A DNA stretch of 35,090 nucleotides, taken from NCBI GenBank assembly GCA_944393045.1, contig CALXYT010000022.1, positions 1 through 35,090 on the forward strand, given 5' to 3'. Each line of letters begins with the position of its first letter. Position 1 is the stretch's first letter. A program made the position numbers and the translations under genes. The DNA comes from an uncultured Succinivibrionaceae bacterium. Lineage in GTDB: Bacteria; Pseudomonadota; Gammaproteobacteria; Enterobacterales; Succinivibrionaceae. Shown piece after piece: positions 1 to 7,587 of this stretch. The notes below the pieces were generated by a model. That model ran no database searches. It was given only the letters and a program-made list of their open reading frames with translations, and was not told the origin of the DNA.

Positions 1-207
1 GATGATCCAGATGTTTACAAAGTAACATTAGCTCAGCAGTTCACTCCAGGTAAGGGTTTCTGGTCTCGTCCAGCAATCAGATTCTATGTTTCTTACATCG
101 GTGGTGACCAGTACGGTAACGGCTGGAACCTTAATTACGCAGCCAAGAACAAAGATGGTGATGAATACCAAGTTACCTTCGGTTCACAAGTTGAAGCTTG
201 GTGGTAA
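1..207 (+). CDS. lamB: Maltoporin (LamB), C-terminal fragment
   Basis: Frame 1 is open from the window edge to a TAA at 205-207 and encodes the last 68 residues of an outer-membrane beta-barrel. The fragment has alternating hydrophobic and polar strands rich in Gly, Tyr and Trp. It contains VTLAQQF followed by FWSRPAIRFY, which resembles the penultimate strands of LamB. It ends in FGSQVEAWW, very close to the enterobacterial LamB end FGAQMEIWW. Ending in an aromatic residue is typical of porins recognised by the BAM complex. Maltoporin is a trimeric channel for maltose and maltodextrins. The start and promoter are outside the window. A strong terminator follows, so this is the last gene of its transcript. 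Another sugar porin of the same family is possible. Confidence 0.85.
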   Translation, partial: DDPDVYKVTLAQQFTPGKGFWSRPAIRFYVSYIGGDQYGNGWNLNYAAKNKDGDEYQVTFGSQVEAWW

Positions 208-246
208 TTGAAAAAGTTTCAAGTTTACTAATAATTATAAGATAAT

Positions 247-273
247 AAAGGAGGTGGCAACACCTCCTTTTTT
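247..273 (+). terminator. Rho-independent terminator of lamB
   Basis: A perfect 10-bp stem (AAAGGAGGTG / CACCTCCTTT) with a GCAA tetraloop is followed by a T run. It starts 40 bases after the lamB stop. Confidence 0.93.
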
Positions 274-341
274 CATACCCCTTTTTCAAATCTATTGACT
301 TTATCAATTCATTTCTTTAAATATTCGGTCAAATGCGCATA

Positions 342-368
342 AAAAAACGCACCCTAAGAGCGCGCTTT
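342..368 (-). terminator. Terminator of the DUF3545-like gene
   Basis: On the minus strand CGCGCTC pairs with GGGTGCG (with G-U pairs) around a TTA loop, flanked by an A run and a T run. On the plus strand the same pairs become A-C mismatches, so it probably works on minus-strand transcripts. It lies 28 bases past the stop at 396. Confidence 0.6.
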
Positions 369-395
369 TTTTGAGATTTTTTAATGACAAATATA

Positions 396-587
396 CTAGA
401 ATTCCATATAGGATCCGGATTTGTAAGGTTTATAATCTGCATCTATCTCCTTTAATGCCTTTAATAAACGAATATTATCCCTTACTTTTTCAATATCACG
501 CCAACGACTCTTTTTATCTTTTTTGGATGTTTTAGGATTTTCTTCAATCGAAACATCATCAAGCATATCATTAACTTCACTAGCCAT
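396..587 (-). CDS. Small conserved protein, DUF3545-like
   Basis: The protein has 63 residues. The reading frame opens further upstream, but the ATG at 587 (MASEVNDML) has AAGGAG at a good distance, and the extra upstream residues look like untranslated AT-rich sequence. It begins with an acidic stretch, then a lysine-rich linker, then KSRWRDIEKVRDN followed by RLLKALKEID. The pattern K.(K/R)WR.IE..(K/R)....L.(K/R)ELKEID matches small gammaproteobacterial proteins of the DUF3545 family, as I recall them. The function is unknown. It has no signal peptide or membrane segment and is probably a single helix. It is monocistronic, with its own terminator. Confidence 0.6.
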   Translation of the reverse strand: MASEVNDMLDDVSIEENPKTSKKDKKSRWRDIEKVRDNIRLLKALKEIDADYKPYKSGSYMEF

Positions 588-724
588 AATATATCTCCTT
601 ATGTTGGTGGTATATATTATCACTATTGCAGAAATATAGGCGCTTAGCAATATTATCATACTAATTCTGAAAATGATTTCACAAATTTACAATAAAAGTA
701 ACTATATACGCCTGCTTTTTAATC

Positions 725-751
725 AAAAAAGCCTTTTTATTATAAAGGCTT
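725..751 (-). terminator. Terminator of the dnaC-like/ruvX operon
   Basis: An 8-bp stem AAGCCTTT / AAAGGCTT with a 7-base loop is followed on the minus strand by TTTTTTGA. It lies 64 bases past the ruvX stop. Confidence 0.85.
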
Positions 752-814
752 GACAAATATTCCAAAATTCTATATTTAAGATCTTCTAATTGTGATTAAG
801 ATCGCTTGGGTTTG

Positions 815-1258
815 CTAAACTTTTTGTTTAGCTAATTCTTCTGCCATAAAAGCTTCTAGGATAACTACTGCTGAGTAACAATCAATGTTTGATTTGGCTA
901 AATTCTTAAAGCCCCCTACCCCATATAAATGATCTCGTGCCTCAGTAGTAGAAAGACGCTCATCCTTAAAAAACACCTGTTTCCTAAAATTAGCACTTAA
1001 TCTATTCCCAAACTTCTTGGCTCGATATGTTAAATCCTGATATGTTCCATCCATATTAAGTGGTAAACCTACAACAAAGATATCAGGCTTCCATTCCTCA
1101 ATATATTTAGCTAATTGTTCTTTATTAGGAATGCCGTCTTGAGCTTTTATAGCTGTAAGAGCAGTAGCAGTTTGCGTTATTTCATTACCGATAGCAACTC
1201 CTATGGTTTTAGTCCCAAAATCAAAAGCCAATATAATTCTTGAACCAACTTTAGCCAT
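815..1258 (-). CDS. ruvX: RuvX/YqgF, RNase H-fold pre-16S rRNA nuclease
   Basis: The protein has 147 residues, slightly longer than E. coli YqgF (138). It carries the RNase H-like signature [16 protein letters not shown] near the N-terminus, then [20 protein letters not shown] and the acidic segment [14 protein letters not shown]. These are all family hallmarks, and the acidic residues bind metal. In E. coli this protein finishes the 5' end of 16S rRNA; an older name reflects a proposed Holliday-junction role. The ATG is preceded by GGGA at 9 bases. It lies 5 bases downstream of the DnaC-like gene and must be cotranscribed with it. The usual partner yqgE is not adjacent. Confidence 0.95.
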   Translation of the reverse strand: MAKVGSRIILAFDFGTKTIGVAIGNEITQTATALTAIKAQDGIPNKEQLAKYIEEWKPDIFVVGLPLNMDGTYQDLTYRAKKFGNRLSANFRKQVFFKDERLSTTEARDHLYGVGGFKNLAKSNIDCYSAVVILEAFMAEELAKQKV

Positions 1259-1263
1259 ATTGT

Positions 1264-2355
1264 TTATTCCCTAGAACTCCATGTATTTTCAAAGCAAGGA
1301 TCATAATCTGAATTTTCTGTCCCCTGCCCTCTACGTCGAGAACCTCCTCTCATAGGTGTCTCATTTGTTGCATATCCACCTTGAGGAACAGGTGGTTGAT
1401 ATGCTGTATTGTTAAGTTCTTGATTAATAGGTGCTTGATTACTAACAGCCATATTTAGATTGCCATTAAATTTTTCTGACTCAACGTAATACTTAGTGTC
1501 AATTCTGGTAGTATTAACACCTAAAGTTGCACGGTGATTTTTACCTACTAAATGAATAAGTACTACAAATTCATAATTTCTTATCGATTCATTACAAAAA
1601 TCCCCTACCATTTTTGGTAAATCTAAAGGAGAGACATTTGATATAACTATCGTACTTTTACCAAGGTTCTTACGCGAGCGCAGGATTTCCCCTAAATCTC
1701 TTCTTTGAGCTTCAGTTAAAGGAATTTTATCAACACAAACCTCATCTATTACCAATAAATCAACATTTAAAATTCTATCTAGGTATTTGTTATATTCTTG
1801 TATATTATCAGCTAAGGCATTTAATCTTATTGATATTGTGTGCCACTGGGTAAAGATAACCTCACGCAAAAAATTCTCTATTAAAAATCGAGCCATTGCG
1901 CCAGCTAACATTGATTTACCAACACCAAACTCCCCATAGATATAGCAAAGCGAGCCTGCTCTATACTGATAATTTACATTATTTCTAAAAAGAAAAAACT
2001 TTTGCTCGTATTTAGGAAAAGCGCTTATCCAGGCAAAACCTTGTCTTACTGATTCTTCATATTCCTGACTATCAGGTACTATATTCTGAAATTTCCAATG
2101 GGCATTTATTTCACAAGTATTTAATAACTCTTGTGCTCGCTTGATTTTAGCCTCTCTTTGAATCTCAGCTAAATCTTGCGCTAAATTATCTCGATATTCT
2201 TTTCTGATATCCTCCATAGTCTTTTTTGCGCCAAGGTGTTTGATAATATCATCAAGCTCCTGCTTATCAATACTACTAGTTGAAGGATTCCCTAAAAATT
2301 TGCCTAGTAAACCTAGTAAGCGATCTTCAAGTTCTTTATCGAGTTTTTGAGCCAT
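1264..2355 (-). CDS. DnaC-family AAA+ ATPase (putative helicase loader) with a C-terminal low-complexity tail
   Basis: The protein has 363 residues. Residues 1-80 are charged and helical, in the position of the DnaB-binding domain of DnaC. The AAA+ core has Walker A GEFGVGKS (141-148), Walker B LLVIDEV (200-206), a sensor-1-like TIVISN (235-240) and an arginine-bearing NESIRNYEF (255-263), as in DnaC/IstB proteins. From about residue 275 comes an 85-residue tail rich in Asn, Gln, Pro and Gly, with GGSRRRGQG, absent from the 245-residue E. coli DnaC. The start ATG has AGGA upstream and an extended -10 site. Family knowledge suggests loading of the replicative helicase DnaB. IstB-like or phage-derived alternatives are less likely, because no transposon genes are nearby and the partner is the housekeeping gene ruvX. 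Confidence 0.75.
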   Translation of the reverse strand: MAQKLDKELEDRLLGLLGKFLGNPSTSSIDKQELDDIIKHLGAKKTMEDIRKEYRDNLAQDLAEIQREAKIKRAQELLNTCEINAHWKFQNIVPDSQEYEESVRQGFAWISAFPKYEQKFFLFRNNVNYQYRAGSLCYIYGEFGVGKSMLAGAMARFLIENFLREVIFTQWHTISIRLNALADNIQEYNKYLDRILNVDLLVIDEVCVDKIPLTEAQRRDLGEILRSRKNLGKSTIVISNVSPLDLPKMVGDFCNESIRNYEFVVLIHLVGKNHRATLGVNTTRIDTKYYVESEKFNGNLNMAVSNQAPINQELNNTAYQPPVPQGGYATNETPMRGGSRRRGQGTENSDYDPCFENTWSSRE

Positions 2356-2385
2356 TTTCTTTTCCTAACATCTTATCTCTATCTT

Positions 2386-2394
2386 ATTATAACA
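2386..2394 (-). promoter_or_regulatory. Extended -10 promoter for the dnaC-like/ruvX operon
   Basis: On the minus strand TGTTATAAT is a perfect extended -10 element, about 31 bases before the ATG and just after the galK terminator. No good -35 is visible, which is normal for extended -10 promoters. Confidence 0.6.
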
Positions 2395-2418
2395 TAGAGT
2401 ATCATGGTTACCTTTAAT

Positions 2419-2460
2419 AAAAAAAGCATAGTCCGATAATATAGAACTACGCTCTTTCTT
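2419..2460 (-). terminator. Terminator of galT-galK
   Basis: Minus-strand stem GCGTAGT / ACTATGC (one G-U pair) is extended by an A-rich/T-rich outer stem and ends in seven Ts. It sits about 35 bases past the galK stop. Confidence 0.8.
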
Positions 2461-2492
2461 TAGCCTTTAATACTTAGCTTTTATTGATATAA

Positions 2493-3659
2493 CTAAAGCT
2501 TGGTTATTGGCAAGTATTGTGCTCCATTCGCAGCTTTAGTAAAGTAAACTTCTGCATCGATGCCATATTTTTCTTTATAAGCCTCAATTACCTCACGATG
2601 CAACTGCTCAGCATAACCTTTTTGTACTAATGCCACAACACATCCCCCAAAACCTCCACCTGTAATGCGAGCAGCAGCTTTACCCGAGCCAAACTTACAG
2701 ATTGTATCTACCAAAAAATCAATCTCTTCAATAGATACCTCATAATCATCACGTAATGAATTATGAGAAGCTCGTAAAGTAGTAGCTAAACTTGCAAAAT
2801 CACCTTCTTTAAGGGCTTTAACCGTGGCAAGGCAGCGAGCATTTTCAGTAATAACATGGCGAGCCCGCTTAAATTCTTGCGCTGATAACTTATCTTTATT
2901 TTTAGCTAAATCATCTAATGATGCCTTACTTAAGTTTTTAAGATTCATAATCTTGGCAGCATTTTCACATTCCTTTCTGCGCTGATTATATTCGCCTTCA
3001 ACTAAGTCATGCTTTACAGCGGAATTGATAATCATAATATCAAGATCTGCTAGGAATGGGATATATTCTATATTTAACGTTTCGCAATCAAGCTTTAATA
3101 AATTACCCTCTTTAGCACAAGAAGATACCATCTGATCCATAATCCCACAATTACATCCTGCAAAGTGCTCAGCTCTTTGAGCGATTAGAGCAAGATCACT
3201 TTGCGTAAAATTAAGGTCAAATACTCCATTTATAAATGCCGCAAAAGATACCTCAAGGGAGGCACTTGATGAAAGTCCTGCGCCATGAGGAATATCGCCA
3301 TACACAAAAATATCCATACCACGAAGAGTTATCCCCTTAGCTAAGAACACCTTAATTACCCCTCGAAGATAATTAGTCCATGAATTTTCATATCGGGTAA
3401 TCGGTGTGCTTAAATCTAATTCTTCTTGCGCATATGGAATATTGTATGATCTAAACCTAAAAACATTATCCGAGTTAAATGTCCCTACTACCACTGTGCC
3501 ATAATCAATAGCACATGGCATTACTAAGCCACCGTTATAATCGGTATGCTCACCTATAATATTTACTCTACCAGGGGCATATGCCGCACAGGTAGGTTTT
3601 TTACCATAAATGCTTTCAAACTGTCTGCTAGCAAATTGCAATAACTTATTACGATTCAT
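2493..3659 (-). CDS. galK: Galactokinase
   Basis: The 388-residue protein (E. coli 382) phosphorylates alpha-D-galactose to galactose 1-phosphate with ATP, the first committed Leloir step. The galactokinase signature GRVNIIGEHTDYNGG is at 30-44, the GHMP ATP-binding loop GAGLSSSASLE at 126-136, CGIMDQM with the catalytic Asp at 171-177, and the C-terminal GHMP motif GGGFGGC near 337-343. The start codon overlaps the galT stop (TAATG), so the two genes are probably translationally coupled. The galT-galK order is conserved in enteric bacteria, but there galE leads the operon, whereas here galE is a separate unit. Confidence 0.97.
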   Translation of the reverse strand: MNRNKLLQFASRQFESIYGKKPTCAAYAPGRVNIIGEHTDYNGGLVMPCAIDYGTVVVGTFNSDNVFRFRSYNIPYAQEELDLSTPITRYENSWTNYLRGVIKVFLAKGITLRGMDIFVYGDIPHGAGLSSSASLEVSFAAFINGVFDLNFTQSDLALIAQRAEHFAGCNCGIMDQMVSSCAKEGNLLKLDCETLNIEYIPFLADLDIMIINSAVKHDLVEGEYNQRRKECENAAKIMNLKNLSKASLDDLAKNKDKLSAQEFKRARHVITENARCLATVKALKEGDFASLATTLRASHNSLRDDYEVSIEEIDFLVDTICKFGSGKAAARITGGGFGGCVVALVQKGYAEQLHREVIEAYKEKYGIDAEVYFTKAANGAQYLPITKL

Positions 3660-4708
3660 TACGCTCCCTCTTTTACTGAATAATGTTCTACTGAGAGTTG
3701 TTTTAATCTATTAGCAGCATCTTCAGGTGTTATATCTCTTTGCTTCTCAGCTAATAATTCATATCCTGCCACAAATTTTTTAACTGATTGGCTACGTAAA
3801 AGTGGTGGATAAAAATGAGCATGTAAAGTCCAGTATTTATAGTCATTATCATCATTTAACGCACTATGCCAGCCCATAGAATATGGGAATAAGCAATTAA
3901 ATAGATTATCATATTTTACAGTTATCATTTTTAAGATAACTGCTAAGTCTTCTTTTTGCTCAGCTGTAAGTTCATTAAATCTACTTACTTGCATTTTTGG
4001 TAATAAGATAGTTTCATATGGCCAAAATGCCCAGAAAGGAACTATCACCACCCAATGCTTAGTTTCGCAAACTACTCTTTCATTTAAAGCTAATTCACGC
4101 TTTACATAATCACCTAATAAAGTGGTGCCATGTTTCTCATAATAAGCTTTTTGCTGTTTAATTTCTTTGCCGATCTCCTCAGGAATGAAATTCCCTGCCC
4201 AAACCTGGCCATGTGGATGAGGATTAGAACAACCTTGGATCGCTCCCTTATTCTCAAAAATCTGCACATATTTATATTGCTTTAGCTCATTATACTGCTC
4301 TTGCCAAGTATCTATTACTCTGCCTATTTCCCTGGTGCTCATTAGTGAAATAGTTTTGCTATGATTTGGGGAGAAACAAATAACTCGGCATTCTCCTTTA
4401 ACTGGTTCTGCTTTAAATAAATCATCGCTTTCGATAGTTAAAGAAATATCAACATCTGGTAATAACGCAGAGAAATCATTAGTAAACACATAGCAGTTAT
4501 CGTATTTTGGGTTATGTACCCCATTTACTCTAATATTATCAGGACAAAGGTAACACCCTTCATCATAGTCTTTATTATTAACTTTCTGAGGTTCTTCCTC
4601 TTTACCATTCCAAGGTCTTAAAGATCTATGAGGTGATACTAGTAGCCATTCTCCAGTTAATGGATTATAGCGTCTATGAGGATATTTATTCATGTTAAAG
4701 TTACTCAT
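3659..4708 (-). CDS. galT: Galactose-1-phosphate uridylyltransferase
   Basis: The protein has 349 residues, against 348 in E. coli. It exchanges UMP between UDP-glucose and galactose 1-phosphate. The N-terminus PHRRYNPLTGEW and LVSPHRSLRPW are family-diagnostic. CYLCPDN matches the metal-binding Cys pair. GCSNPHPHGQVWA holds the HPH triad whose central His is uridylylated. HAHFYPPLLRS near the C-terminus matches the E. coli protein almost exactly. The ATG has GGAG at 8 bases. The stop overlaps galK by one base. The 355-base region upstream has no gene and must contain its promoter. Confidence 0.97.
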   Translation of the reverse strand: MSNFNMNKYPHRRYNPLTGEWLLVSPHRSLRPWNGKEEEPQKVNNKDYDEGCYLCPDNIRVNGVHNPKYDNCYVFTNDFSALLPDVDISLTIESDDLFKAEPVKGECRVICFSPNHSKTISLMSTREIGRVIDTWQEQYNELKQYKYVQIFENKGAIQGCSNPHPHGQVWAGNFIPEEIGKEIKQQKAYYEKHGTTLLGDYVKRELALNERVVCETKHWVVIVPFWAFWPYETILLPKMQVSRFNELTAEQKEDLAVILKMITVKYDNLFNCLFPYSMGWHSALNDDNDYKYWTLHAHFYPPLLRSQSVKKFVAGYELLAEKQRDITPEDAANRLKQLSVEHYSVKEGA

Positions 4709-5063
4709 ATTAAAGACTCCATACTAACATCAAAAAAGTGGGGAAATCATGTAACAAAAATTTGTTTTCTGAAAATATTAAATATTACATGTTTGTTTCA
4801 TATATTTTCAGTTTAACTTTCAAAAACTAAAAGTGCAATGTATTTTCCTAAGAATTTAATAAATCTTATGTTTTTTTTATTATTGAATGTTTTTGCACCA
4901 TATTTTCAATTTTATTACATGCTAAAAAATAGTTCTTGGTAAAGTTATTACATTGTTAAGCTCTCATATTCCAGTTCTGCCATAACAAAGGAGAATAACA
5001 TGAAAATTTATCCTGAAAAAAAGCAGGAGGTTTAGTCCTGCTTGTCATAAAGAAATCACTTTA
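4709..5063. other. Gene-free control region between galE and galT
   Basis: These 355 bases are very AT-rich and lack any CG dinucleotide outside the last bases near the galE end. They contain the galE terminator (5015-5044), a short plus-strand ORF with a strong ribosome site (5000-5035), and inverted repeats upstream of galT: CTGAAAATAT at 4769-4778 with ATATTTTCAG at 4802-4811, and CATGTAA at 4748-4754 with TTACATG at 4785-4791. Minus-strand promoter elements for galT are not clear to me; TTGCAC spaced 17 from TAAACT is the best weak candidate. Confidence 0.6.
5015..5044 (-). terminator. Terminator of galE
   Basis: Minus-strand stem AGCAGGA / TCCTGCT with a 7-base loop is followed by seven Ts, about 22 bases past the galE stop. 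Confidence 0.9.
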
Positions 5064-6083
5064 CTAATCGTTTAAACCATTAGGATTTTTACTTTGCCAA
5101 TTCCAGCTATCGTTAGTCATATCCTCAACAGTCTTTTCCGCCTTCCAGCCTAACTCACGCTCAGCCTTAGCAGGATTTGCATAACACATTGGCACATCAC
5201 CAGCTCTTCTTGGAGCAAATTTATATGGAATCTCACGACCTAAAGTCTTACTATAAGCTTTAACCATATCTAATACGCTTAGACCATTACCTGTACCTAA
5301 GTTATAAGTATATAAATTTGGTTTATCAAAACAATGAGCCACTGCGCACACATGTCCTTTTGCTAAATCTACTACATGAATATAATCACGAACCCCTGTG
5401 CCATCTTTAGTTGGGTAGTCATTGCCAAAGATATTTAAATATTCACGTTTACCAACAGCAACTTGTGAAATAAATGGCATTAAATTATTTGGAATACCTT
5501 GTGGATCTTCACCAATTAAGCCACTTTCATGTGCTCCTACTGGATTAAAATAGCGGAGCATACATAATGACCAGGAATTATCAGAGTGGTAAAGATCATC
5601 ACAGATAAACTCAATATCTACCTTAGTTTGTCCATATGGATTAGTACTACGCTTTAAAGGTTCTGTTTCATCAATTGGGTTTTTATTAGCTAAACCATAA
5701 ACAGTTGCACTTGAACTAAACACAAAATTCTTTACATTACACTCACGCATAACCTCAAGTAATACTAATGTACCACCTACATTATTATCATAATACTCTA
5801 AAGGTTTTTGCACTGATTCACCAACAGCCTTAAGACCTGCAAAATGAATCACTCCTTTAATATCGTGTTCTTTAAATACTCGTCTTAAATCTTCACGATT
5901 TCTAATATCACCTTGATAAAAAGTAATATCTTTATTAGTAATCATTTTTAAACGCTCAAGAACTTTTGGTTTGCTATTATAGAAATTATCTAAAATAATT
6001 GGTTCATAACCTGCCTTAATAAGCTCTATTACAGTATGACTACCAATAAAACCTGTACCACCAGTAACTAAAATCTTATCCAC
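5064..6083 (-). CDS. galE: UDP-glucose 4-epimerase
   Basis: GalE interconverts UDP-galactose and UDP-glucose, closing the Leloir cycle and feeding surface polysaccharide synthesis. I chose the GTG at 6083, giving 339 residues (E. coli 338). It has AAGGA seven bases upstream, and the protein then begins directly with DKILVTGGTGFIGSH. The frame is open 25 codons further, but that stretch has no similarity and only a TTG start. The Rossmann GxxGxxG is at residues 8-14, the catalytic SSSATVY near 123-129, and Tyr150/Lys154 form the YxxxK pair. It is monocistronic, with its own terminator, and divergent from galR. Confidence 0.96.
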   Translation of the reverse strand: MDKILVTGGTGFIGSHTVIELIKAGYEPIILDNFYNSKPKVLERLKMITNKDITFYQGDIRNREDLRRVFKEHDIKGVIHFAGLKAVGESVQKPLEYYDNNVGGTLVLLEVMRECNVKNFVFSSSATVYGLANKNPIDETEPLKRSTNPYGQTKVDIEFICDDLYHSDNSWSLCMLRYFNPVGAHESGLIGEDPQGIPNNLMPFISQVAVGKREYLNIFGNDYPTKDGTGVRDYIHVVDLAKGHVCAVAHCFDKPNLYTYNLGTGNGLSVLDMVKAYSKTLGREIPYKFAPRRAGDVPMCYANPAKAERELGWKAEKTVEDMTNDSWNWQSKNPNGLND

Positions 6084-6320
6084 AACATCATCCTTATCTA
6101 AATACCCAATAGTAACATTGTACAACTTTACACAAAGATTAACTGAAAACCTCCTCAAATTTTCTTAATAAGTTACATATTACTTGAAAAAATCATGTAT
6201 TTCATGAAAATTTTGTTATTTTTATGAAAATGATACTATATTATTTCAGACATTAAAGCTATAATAAAATCAAATCTTTAAGATCTGAGTTTTGGGTATT
6301 ATAGTTTAGGACATTCTCTC
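6084..6320. promoter_or_regulatory. Divergent galE/galR control region
   Basis: These 237 bases contain no CG dinucleotide. A perfect palindrome TTTCATGAAA lies at 6200-6209, and the related TTTTATGAAAA follows at about 6220-6230 inside the galR promoter spacer. On the minus strand a strong ribosome-site sequence GAGGAGG (6150-6156) is not followed by a suitable start codon. The palindromes are candidate operators by position only. Confidence 0.45.
6213..6242 (+). promoter_or_regulatory. Candidate galR promoter
   Basis: TTGTTA and TATATT are separated by 18 bases, about 79 bases upstream of the galR ATG. The spacer carries a TTTTATGAAAA element, which would fit autoregulation. Confidence 0.4.
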
Positions 6321-7331
6321 ATGGCAACGATAAAAGATGTAGCAAATTTAGCTCACGTTTCAGTAGCAACTGTTTCTCGAGTTATCAATAATACTGTCGC
6401 TGTATCACCCGAGGTAAGAGAAGCTGTAAAGAAAGCACAAAAAGAACTCGGATATTTTCCTCGAGTTTCCTCCAAACCAACTCCTCGCTTTGATACCGAT
6501 GTAATTGGGGTTATAGTTTCAGATTTAAGCGACCCTTATTTTGGGGCAATGGTAAAAGCAATAGTTCTTGAAGCTAAAAAACAAAACTTTTCTGTTTTAG
6601 TTAATAATGGACTTCATAGCCCAGATAAGGAACGAGCTTGTATCGAAACTTTAATTAAGCATAAATGTCGCTGCATAATTGCTCATACTTTAACTATTGA
6701 TGACTCAATACTTACAAAGTATATGATGCAGCAAAATAATATGGTACTTATTAACCGCAATCTTGAAGGTTTTGAAAATAGATGCATTTATCTTGATGAT
6801 GAAACAGGGGCCTATATAGCCGTAAAGCATCTTATTGCCAATGGTCATCGTCAAATTGCCTACATTAAATCAAACCATCTAATTGCCGATACTACTAAAC
6901 GCTTAAATGGTTATTTCAGGGCGCTAGAAGAAGCCAAAATACCTTTTAACCAAAACCTTATTGTTGAGGCAGACCCTACCCCACAAGGTGGCGAGGATGG
7001 AGCGCAAAGATTATTAAACTTAGGCATTAAATTTACTGCCATTGCCTGCTACAACGATATGCAAGCAGCTGGTGCTATGGCTATTCTTATCGATAATGAT
7101 GTTAAAATACCAGAACATATCTCTATCATAGGTTATGATAATATGTTTATTAGCAGATATCTTCAGCCAAGATTAACGACTGTCTTAAACCCAATTATCT
7201 CTATGGCAACCACCGCGGTACGTCTTGCTATATCTTTGAGTAAAGATGAGCCTATCGATGAAAACATGACTAAAGTATTTACGCCAACTCTTATAAAACG
7301 CTTCTCGGTAAAAGATTTAAATACCTTTTAA
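6321..7331 (+). CDS. galR: GalR-like LacI-family repressor with an altered hinge
   Basis: The protein has 336 residues. The N-terminal helix-turn-helix MATIKDVANLAHVSVATVSRVINN is nearly that of E. coli GalR (given here only to locate residues 1-24). The effector domain also matches GalR closely: SDLSDPYFGAMVKAI, MVLINR..EGFENRC, IACYNDMQAAGAM, SRYLQPRLTTV. Galactose is therefore the likely inducer and the adjacent gal genes the likely targets. The hinge (residues 48-57) is unusual: it reads RVSSKPTPRF, with Thr54 where GalR and PurR have the minor-groove wedge Leu, and prolines at 53 and 55. The ATG has AGGA at 9 bases. An 8-bp inverted repeat follows the stop. Confidence 0.9.
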   Translation: MATIKDVANLAHVSVATVSRVINNTVAVSPEVREAVKKAQKELGYFPRVSSKPTPRFDTDVIGVIVSDLSDPYFGAMVKAIVLEAKKQNFSVLVNNGLHSPDKERACIETLIKHKCRCIIAHTLTIDDSILTKYMMQQNNMVLINRNLEGFENRCIYLDDETGAYIAVKHLIANGHRQIAYIKSNHLIADTTKRLNGYFRALEEAKIPFNQNLIVEADPTPQGGEDGAQRLLNLGIKFTAIACYNDMQAAGAMAILIDNDVKIPEHISIIGYDNMFISRYLQPRLTTVLNPIISMATTAVRLAISLSKDEPIDENMTKVFTPTLIKRFSVKDLNTF

Positions 7332-7343
7332 TCCTTTTCACTT

Positions 7344-7384
7344 TACTACCATAAAAACTCTTTTTAAAGGTACCTGTGGTAGTA
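7344..7384. repeat. Inverted repeat downstream of galR
   Basis: Perfect 8-bp arms TACTACCA / TGGTAGTA enclose 25 bases that include GGTACC. The following bases are T-rich (TTGTTTTAACTTT) but not a clean T run, so this is at best a weak galR terminator. Confidence 0.4.
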
Positions 7385-7400
7385 TTGTTTTAACTTTAAC

Positions 7401-7421
7401 CTTCAAACTTCAAACTTCAAA
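7401..7421. repeat. Three tandem copies of a 7-base repeat
   Basis: CTTCAAA occurs three times in a row between galR and lpxL. It may be a slippage product. I see no function. Confidence 0.8.
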
Positions 7422-7516
7422 TATTAAATAAACCTTAAAAGTATTAAGTATTTGTGAGATAAAGCAGTGTTCACTTGGTTATAAGATAAGTAATATTTAG
7501 TTTGTCTAAAATTATG

Positions 7517-7525
7517 TGATATGAT
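7517..7525 (+). promoter_or_regulatory. Candidate extended -10 promoter of lpxL
   Basis: TGATATGAT fits TGnTATAAT with one mismatch. Initiation would fall near 7531-7534, just at the ATG of a short ORF that overlaps the lpxL start. Confidence 0.4.
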
Positions 7526-7587
7526 TAAAAAAATGGGAAAGCTCCAAAAATTTTTCTTCTATCTTATTAAAATATCTGATTTTTTAT

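Noticed and set aside
5000-5035. Annotating the 11-codon ORF as a CDS
   Set aside because: It is too short to support a product and lies partly in a terminator; kept only as an observation.
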